Made by a program: the position numbers and the translations under genes
Shown here: piece by piece, positions 6,734 through 7,102 of the stretch
How positions within the stretch are numbered: position 1 is the first letter of the stretch
Layout: the number at the start of each line of letters is the position of its first letter
NCBI GenBank assembly: GCA_003577005.1
Contig: QEUW01000381.1
Span: forward strand, 1 to 7,102
Reading direction: 5' to 3'
From: Chloroflexota bacterium
Lineage (GTDB): Bacteria > Chloroflexota > Anaerolineae > Caldilineales > Caldilineaceae
DNA: 7,102 nt
Notes under the pieces: generated by a model
Told to the model about the DNA's origin: nothing
Seen by the model: only the letters and a program-made list of their open reading frames with translations
Database searches by the model: none

Positions 6734-6824
6734 TTCTGTTGACATTTGGCGTATTTACTCAGGTGCGATGCACTTTTCAAGTGCATCGCACCTCTGGTCT
6801 GAGCCGAAATGTCAACAGAACCTA
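6730..6824. mobile_element. MITE-like element: TA-flanked terminal inverted repeats with a nested palindrome
   Basis: The outer arms taggttctgttgacattt (6730-6747) and its exact complement (6807-6824) are 18 bp, and pairing continues for three bases after a single-base gap. Excluding the flanking TA, the element is 91 bp. At its centre, aggtgcgatgcactt (6761-6775) and aagtgcatcgcacct (6779-6793) form a perfect 15-bp stem with a 3-base loop. There is no transposase, so it would be non-autonomous. A TA on each side fits TA target duplication as in IS630/Tc1-type elements; the GGTTCTGTTG start also resembles ends of IS6-family elements, which make 8-bp duplications not seen here. The family is therefore unassigned. 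Confidence 0.65.
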
Positions 6825-6840
6825 GATGAGTGAGTTACAG

Positions 6841-6875
6841 AACTCACAATTCGCAGTTCACAATTGACAATTGTC
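6841..6875. repeat. Array of five degenerate 7-bp units
   Basis: The units are aactcac, aattcgc, agttcac, aattgac, aattgtc, directly adjacent without gaps. The last ten bases, gacaattgtc (6866-6875), are a perfect palindrome. The array lies between the MITE-like element and the promoter of the next gene. It could be a dispersed degenerate repeat or a binding region for a regulator. Confidence 0.55.
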
Positions 6876-6932
6876 CAAAGTCTAACACGCAGCCGCACGG
6901 CCATCGTCTGGAAAAGCGTCTGAAAATGCGTC

Positions 6933-6961
6933 TTGAAAAGTGCAACTTCTTTGTTTACAAT
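6933..6961 (+). promoter_or_regulatory. Promoter for the BTAD-family regulator gene
   Basis: TTGAAA (6933-6938), 17-base spacer, TACAAT (6956-6961), each five of six to consensus. The start codon is 38 bases beyond. A second pair, TTGTTT (6951-6956) and TTATAC (6974-6979), is also possible but would start transcription within the ribosome site. The -35 box lies in cttgaaaagtgca, a 13-base word present in inverse orientation in the MITE-like element. Confidence 0.55.
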
Positions 6962-6999
6962 AAAGAGCAGGCATTATACGTGGTGAAAGGACCCCGCCC

Positions 7000-7102
7000 A
7001 TGTCTCGCCTGGCCCTCAAGCTCTTTGGCTCACCACAAGTGGAATTGGAAGGCATCCCCATCCGCCTGGAAGGGCGCATCCCGGTTGCACTCCTGGCGTA
7101 CC
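7000..7102 (+). CDS. BTAD/SARP-type transcriptional regulator, N-terminal fragment (3'-truncated by window end)
   Basis: The ATG at 7000 follows AAAGGA (6986-6991) by 8 bases and the promoter at 6933-6961. The 34 visible residues, beginning MSRLALKLFGSPQVELEG and ending IPVALLAY, match the start of bacterial transcriptional activator domain proteins (SARP/AfsR/MalT-like): a beta-strand LxLFGSPxV, a short turn with x-x-G-x-P, then the first helix ending in ALLAYL. In these proteins the N-terminal winged-helix DNA-binding part is followed by the BTAD helical repeats and often by an NTP-binding domain and TPR repeats, which here would lie outside the window. Target genes are unknown. Confidence 0.7.
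   Translation, partial: MSRLALKLFGSPQVELEGIPIRLEGRIPVALLAY

Larger units (their letters stand above)
6573..6999. other. 427-bp gene-free region rich in inverted and short-period repeats
   Basis: This stretch separates two divergently oriented genes. It holds a weak minus-strand promoter, an imperfect inverted repeat, the MITE-like element, the 7-bp array and the plus-strand promoter, all listed separately. By eye it is more AT-rich than the flanking genes. I see no coding capacity with a ribosome site and no tRNA or known riboswitch. Confidence 0.7.

Noticed and set aside
6649..6875. CRISPR array in the repeat-rich gene-free region
   Set aside because: The repeats are inverted or directly adjacent 7-bp units. 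There are no equal-length direct repeats separated by unique spacers, and no cas genes nearby.
6882..7079. Minus-strand open frame of 65 codons at the right end
   Set aside because: It overlaps a good promoter, ribosome site and the recognisable start of a BTAD regulator on the plus strand, and has no motifs of its own.
1..7102. A new multi-gene system spanning the window
   Set aside because: The genes alternate strands, have separate promoters and belong to unrelated families. Uma2 nuclease-like plus regulator might suggest defence, but they are over 3 kb apart with ordinary metabolic genes between them.

Overview
The window looks like chromosomal DNA from a GC-rich, free-living heterotrophic bacterium. 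The best guess is a Chloroflexota (Anaerolineae/Caldilineae-like) genome. The reasons are a PutA with a C-terminal region after the aldehyde dehydrogenase domain, a Uma2-family protein with a repetitive C-terminal tail, a BTAD/SARP-type regulator start, and several short-period degenerate repeats between genes. This assignment is inference; no rRNA or other phylogenetic marker is present.

Layout. (1) 1-2656, + strand: the 3' part of a bifunctional proline dehydrogenase / glutamate-semialdehyde dehydrogenase gene (putA), cut by the window edge. A short array of 9-bp units lies in frame inside it (624-687). (2) 2653-2681: a near-consensus sigma-70-type promoter overlapping the putA stop codon, followed by a Uma2-family nuclease-like gene (2718-3455, +) ending in a 21-bp/7-residue tandem repeat. 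(3) 3465-4652, - strand: a phosphofructokinase-family gene, tail to tail with the Uma2 gene across 9 bp. (4) 4653-4725: a 73-bp divergent promoter region, then a classical NAD-type short-chain dehydrogenase (4726-5568, +). (5) 5578-5640: seven 9-bp units that fold into a long hairpin, between two convergent genes. (6) 5667-6572, - strand: an exported protein with two NTF2/SnoaL-like domains. (7) 6573-6999: an AT-richer gene-free stretch with a TA-flanked, MITE-like inverted-repeat element (6730-6824), a second imperfect inverted repeat beside it, an array of 7-bp units (6841-6875) and a good promoter (6933-6961). (8) 7000-7102, +: the first 34 codons of a BTAD/SARP-family transcriptional regulator, cut by the window end.

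The genes do not form one recognisable pathway. Proline oxidation to glutamate, sugar-phosphate phosphorylation and an SDR oxidoreductase are central or peripheral metabolism. The alternating strands and separate promoters point to independent transcription units, not one operon. I found no convincing new multi-gene system. The most unusual material is the non-coding repeat content: 9-bp-periodic arrays that occur both as an intergenic hairpin and in frame inside putA, and a compact MITE-like element with a nested palindrome. The phosphofructokinase also has an unusual combination of substrate-specificity residues.
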